Shown: positions 5,997-9,142 of the stretch, one piece after another
How the letters are laid out: each line of letters begins with the position of its first letter
Numbering within the stretch: position 1 is the first letter of the stretch
Source of the DNA: Ignavibacteria bacterium
Lineage (GTDB): Bacteria > Bacteroidota > Ignavibacteria > Tepidaquicellales > Tepidaquicellaceae
Reading direction: 5' to 3'
Assembly (NCBI GenBank): GCA_018058125.1
Contig: JAGPCH010000037.1
Location: 1 to 9,142, forward strand
Length of the DNA stretch: 9,142 nt
The notes under the pieces: generated by a model
The model's input: the letters and a program-made list of their open reading frames with translations, nothing else
Database searches by the model: none
What the model was told of the DNA's origin: nothing
Translations under genes and position numbers: made by a program

Positions 5997-6998
5997 ATGA
6001 AGAAATTGTTTGTAGTCACCTGTTTTGTATTAATTTATATTCATTCCTTTCAGAAAAACTCAATAGCACAGGACACCATTTCTCCCCCAAACCCCGGCGG
6101 AGTTACAAAGGTATATATCAGTATGATCATAAATAACATTATAAAAGTGGATGCTGCTAGTAAGGTTATTACAGCAGACGTTGTATTGACTGCAAGATGG
6201 AATGACCCGAGATTAAAACATAATGCACCCAGTAATATAATTGTCACTGAAGATAAGATATGGGATCCGTTTCTGACATTCAGTAACAGGCTGAATCTGT
6301 CAAAATCCTTTCCTGATAATTATACAATAAAAAATGACGGAACAGTGCTGTATCTGCAACGCGTATATGGCGATTTCACACAACGGTTTCTGCTTGAGGA
6401 CTTTCCGTTTGATGAACAGAATTTTCACATAGGGTTAATCAATATTGCATTGAATCCGAATGATATTGTACTTGAGCCGGATCCACTAATTCAGTCAGGA
6501 TTAAGTAACAATCTTGAATTATCAGACTGGACAATTAAAAACTGGAGTTTTGAAGAATTACCTTATGTATTAATGAATGGCGAGTCAGAGACATCATCTC
6601 TTCAGTTTTCGATAAATGCTAAAAGGGAAAGCGGATATTATCTTCTTATTTTTATGATTCCGCTTGGTCTGATTATAATGATGTCTCTGCTGGCTTTCTG
6701 GCTTCCGGGAAATTTATCGGCGAGTCAGATCACTGTCGGCACGACTTCCATGCTGACTCTGATCGCATATAGATTCATAGTTACATCGGAGCTTCCGAAA
6801 ATTTCTTACATGACAAGAATGGATATTTTCATACTTGGTTCTTCAATTTTAATTTTTCTAACGCTTCTGGAATCTGTAATGACTTCTACGCTTGCAAATA
6901 ATGGCCGGACAGATCTTGCGCAAAAAATTGATGTCAAATGCAGATGGATGTTTCCTTTGCTTTATTTAATTGTTGCAATTTATGCCTTAGCATTTTAA
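5997..6998 (+). CDS. Pentameric ligand-gated ion channel (bacterial Cys-loop receptor homologue)
   Basis: 333 codons from ATG to TAA. Residues 1-25 are a signal peptide ending IAQ-D, so the ligand-binding domain (about 26-212) faces the periplasm. It carries the family marks WDPFLTFSN (89-97, loop A region) and the Cys-loop equivalent FLLEDFPFDEQNFHI (131-145), including FPFDEQ but without the two cysteines, as in other bacterial members; the only Cys after the signal is Cys315. Four membrane helices follow: M1 213-236, M2 about 241-265 lining the pore (TVGTTSMLTLIAYRF), M3 272-298 and M4 316-333, with the conserved M2-M3 turn ELPKISYMT. Length is right for GLIC/ELIC-type channels. Known relatives assemble as pentamers in the inner membrane and open to protons or small amines; ligand and ion selectivity here are unknown. 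The gene appears to stand alone, divergent from the rhodanese gene. Confidence 0.93.
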   Translation: MKKLFVVTCFVLIYIHSFQKNSIAQDTISPPNPGGVTKVYISMIINNIIKVDAASKVITADVVLTARWNDPRLKHNAPSNIIVTEDKIWDPFLTFSNRLNLSKSFPDNYTIKNDGTVLYLQRVYGDFTQRFLLEDFPFDEQNFHIGLINIALNPNDIVLEPDPLIQSGLSNNLELSDWTIKNWSFEELPYVLMNGESETSSLQFSINAKRESGYYLLIFMIPLGLIIMMSLLAFWLPGNLSASQITVGTTSMLTLIAYRFIVTSELPKISYMTRMDIFILGSSILIFLTLLESVMTSTLANNGRTDLAQKIDVKCRWMFPLLYLIVAIYALAF

Positions 6999-7338
6999 AT
7001 AATAATAATTTTAAAATTAAACCTAATAGGGGATACATATCAATAATCAGTCACTAAAACATCTGATGCTTGTTTTTCCTTCAGTTTCAGATTATTATTA
7101 AGCTCAATAAAAAATAATTCCACTGAAAATTAATTAACCTCTGATCCGTCAATATATAATAATTACGGTATGCAGAAATTATATTTTAATTAATAAAGAA
7201 AGTTGTGTGATAAAGATCGAAAATCAAATCATTTAAATGAAATTTAATACACTTCACTTCAGTTTAGATTCTTTGATTTATAATCGCTAAATTTACTCAT
7301 AATTTATACCCAAACAATTTTAATCACTACTATCACAA
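6999..7338. other. Gene-free AT-rich intergenic region
   Basis: These 340 bases between the channel and the protease hold no credible open frame, tRNA or repeat. A weak 5-bp stem, ATCAG at 7046-7050 with CTGAT at 7063-7067, followed by GCTTGTTTTT could end the channel transcript. The protease promoter should lie toward the right end: TTTG at 7272-7275 and TAAATTTA at 7288-7295 resemble the Bacteroidota -33/-7 elements, but they are only 12 bases apart, shorter than the usual spacing, so I do not call them. Confidence 0.5.
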
Positions 7339-9142
7339 ATGAAAATTAACAAATCCCACTCGACAATTTTAATATTCGCAGTTTCTTTTTTTACAATATT
7401 CACACTTCTCGGAAGCAATAATTTCAGCTATCAGTATAAGATCAGCAAACAGCTTATGTCGGAATTCAATGCAAGCACGGATAATGATAAAATCCTGGTC
7501 TGGATAGAATTTAAAGACAAGGGTAGTAATATGAATTATATGCTTTCACATCCTGAATTATATCTGAGTCAGCAATCAATTGACAGAAGAAAAAAAGTGA
7601 AACCCATGAATGCGCTTACAGATTATACCGATATTCCTCTTAATAGTAATTACATCTCACAATTAAAAGATGCTGGCATAGATGTTAAGAACAGATCTAA
7701 ATGGTTTAACAGTGTTTCCTGCTATGCTACCCAGAGTCAGATCAATGAAATCATAAGTCAGGATTATGTGAAAAAAGTTGATCTTGTCTTGAAATTTAAA
7801 AAAAATCAGGAAGATATAGAAACACTCAGAACAGCAGAGGTTTATGATAATAACGGAACCGGTAATAATGTAAATTATTTATTGAATTACGGAAGTTCGC
7901 TGGAGCAGATGGAACTTATAAATGCACCGATCGCACATGACAGCGGCTATCATGGAGAAGGCATTCTGATTGCATCGTTTGATACAGGATTTGATAATCT
8001 CGGACATCCGGCATTTGATTCGATCAGAGCAAGGGGATTGCGAACTTATGATTTTGTTAATAATGATACTAATGTTGCTAATGAAAACGGTCAGATGGGC
8101 GAAGGTTCGCACGGGACCGCTACACTTTCACTTGTTGGCGGATACAAACCCGGAAGTCTTATCTCTCCTGCTTTCAGATCAAAATTCATTTTAGCAAAAA
8201 CAGAAAATACTGACAGTGAAACTCCGCTTGAAGAAGACAACTGGATCGCCGCCGCCGAATGGGCTGACAGTCTCGGAGCGGATATAATTACAAGTTCCCT
8301 TGGATATCTTGACATGGATCCCGGATCGACACATTCATATGACTGGACTTGGATGAATGGTGACAGTTGTGTAATAACAAAAGGTGCTGATCTTGCTGTT
8401 AATAAAGGAATAATTGTTTGCAACTCTGCCGGTAATAACGGATTTCACAGTACGCATAATACACTCCTTGCGCCATCAGACGGTGACAGCGTAATTTGTG
8501 TAGGATCAATAAGATCAAATAAAAGAAGATCTTCATTTTCATCCGTAGGCTTGACAGTTGACGGAAGAATCAAACCCGATGTCTGCGCATTCGGAGATGA
8601 TAATTATGCAGCAGCACCCGGAGCCGGAAATACTGGCTATTCGACAGGAAGTGGTACTTCATTTTCTTGTCCAATGACAGCAGGCGCCTGTGCAATACTG
8701 CTTTCAGCCAACAGAAACCTTACCCCAATGCAGATAAGAGATTTACTGAGAACCACGGCAGACAGTTCATTTGCTCCTAACAGGGAAAGAGGCTGGGGTC
8801 TGATAAATACCTGGGAAGCTGTAAAGCTAGCCAGAACAATGACCTCGATCAATAATACAAACAATTCTTACTCTTCACAGATCGATGGATATGATCTTTT
8901 TCAGAATATTCCAAACCCGTTCAATCCGGAGACAGTGATCAGTTATAATATTCCCGAATCCGGAAATGTACTGATGAAAGTATATAATATGCAGGGCAGG
9001 GAAGTTGCGACTCTCATTAATGAAAATCAGGGAAAAGGAAATTATTCCAGGACCTTTAACGCTGGATATTTATCAAGCGGCGTATATTTTTATACACTAA
9101 TCGCAAACGGAAAATTTGTCGGTTCGAAGAGAATGCTTTTAC
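7339..9142 (+). CDS. Secreted subtilisin-like S8 protease with T9SS type-A sorting domain (3' end missing)
   Basis: The frame is open from ATG at 7339, after an AT-rich leader with no Shine-Dalgarno, for 601 codons to the window end. Residues 1-26 are a signal peptide with a long hydrophobic core. Residues 50-155 match the N-terminal region typical of Bacteroidota/Ignavibacteriota S8 proteases (SIDRRKKVKPM, YTDIPLNSNYISQL, SKWFNSVSCYA) and probably act as an inhibitory prodomain. The catalytic domain (about 190-500) has Asp215 in ASFDTGF, His258 in GSHGT, oxyanion Asn366 in SAGNNG and Ser441 in GTSFSCP, so the triad is complete. Residues 519-601 form the T9SS tail, with NIPNPFNPETVISYNIPE, VYNMQGREVATL and SSGVYFYTL; only about the last few residues are likely missing. 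The product should cross the outer membrane by T9SS and be released or surface-attached, degrading extracellular protein. The substrate is unknown. Confidence 0.95.
   Translation, partial: MKINKSHSTILIFAVSFFTIFTLLGSNNFSYQYKISKQLMSEFNASTDNDKILVWIEFKDKGSNMNYMLSHPELYLSQQSIDRRKKVKPMNALTDYTDIPLNSNYISQLKDAGIDVKNRSKWFNSVSCYATQSQINEIISQDYVKKVDLVLKFKKNQEDIETLRTAEVYDNNGTGNNVNYLLNYGSSLEQMELINAPIAHDSGYHGEGILIASFDTGFDNLGHPAFDSIRARGLRTYDFVNNDTNVANENGQMGEGSHGTATLSLVGGYKPGSLISPAFRSKFILAKTENTDSETPLEEDNWIAAAEWADSLGADIITSSLGYLDMDPGSTHSYDWTWMNGDSCVITKGADLAVNKGIIVCNSAGNNGFHSTHNTLLAPSDGDSVICVGSIRSNKRRSSFSSVGLTVDGRIKPDVCAFGDDNYAAAPGAGNTGYSTGSGTSFSCPMTAGACAILLSANRNLTPMQIRDLLRTTADSSFAPNRERGWGLINTWEAVKLARTMTSINNTNNSYSSQIDGYDLFQNIPNPFNPETVISYNIPESGNVLMKVYNMQGREVATLINENQGKGNYSRTFNAGYLSSGVYFYTLIANGKFVGSKRMLL

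Noticed and set aside
6050..6247. Minus-strand 65-codon frame with hydrophobic stretches
   Set aside because: Antisense to the channel's N-terminal domain; the hydrophobicity is a by-product of the complementary codons.
7272..7295. Bacteroidota-type promoter for the protease (TTTG plus TAAATTTA)
   Set aside because: The spacing of 12 bases is too short and the -7 element has a mismatch in the final G.
7879..8864. Several short frames on both strands over the protease
   Set aside because: All overlap the continuous plus-strand subtilase frame, which carries Asp215, His258, Asn366 and Ser441 in correct order, so none is a separate gene.

Overview
The window is AT-rich DNA from a Gram-negative bacterium of the Bacteroidota/Ignavibacteriota (FCB) group. 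The evidence is a subtilase at the right end carrying a type IX secretion (T9SS) C-terminal sorting domain with the motif NIPNPFNPET. A rhodanese lipoprotein has a classic lipobox, translation starts sit behind A-rich leaders instead of Shine-Dalgarno sequences, and two proteins end in a module built around HRNSIETWSK and a dockerin-like calcium-loop pair. I recall this module from Ignavibacteria-type genomes. The exact genus cannot be read from the sequence.

Layout, left to right. (1) 1-933 (+): 3' end of a secreted Asp-box beta-propeller protein ending in the dockerin-like module, followed by a hairpin that may be its terminator. (2) 1120-2601 (-): a 493-residue helical cytoplasmic protein of unknown function, read away from (3) 2764-2985 (+), a 73-residue helical protein of unknown function. 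(4) 3017-5272 (+): a 751-residue secreted beta-rich protein of unknown function that ends in the same module as gene 1. (5) 5273-5362: a 90-bp gap between convergent genes, filled by two related palindromes with a GCCGTTGGC/GCCAACGGC-type core. (6) 5363-5818 (-): a lipoprotein with a complete rhodanese active site. (7) 5997-6998 (+): a bacterial pentameric ligand-gated ion channel with signal peptide, extracellular-type domain and four membrane segments. (8) 6999-7338: 340 bp with no gene. (9) 7339-9142 (+): a secreted S8 subtilisin-like protease with a complete triad and a T9SS type-A tail, cut by the window end a few residues before its expected stop.

The genes do not form one pathway. The common theme is the cell envelope: five of the seven genes encode exported products (two dockerin-module proteins, a lipoprotein, an ion channel and a T9SS protease). 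No phage, transposase, CRISPR, rRNA or tRNA is visible. The most notable points are the paired C-terminal module in two unrelated proteins, which may be a surface-sorting or calcium-stabilised tail used alongside the T9SS tail. The others are the palindrome pair between genes 4 and 6, the channel whose pore appears to lack the usual acidic ring, and the large unassigned part of the 751-residue protein. I see no clear evidence of a complete, previously undescribed multi-gene system.
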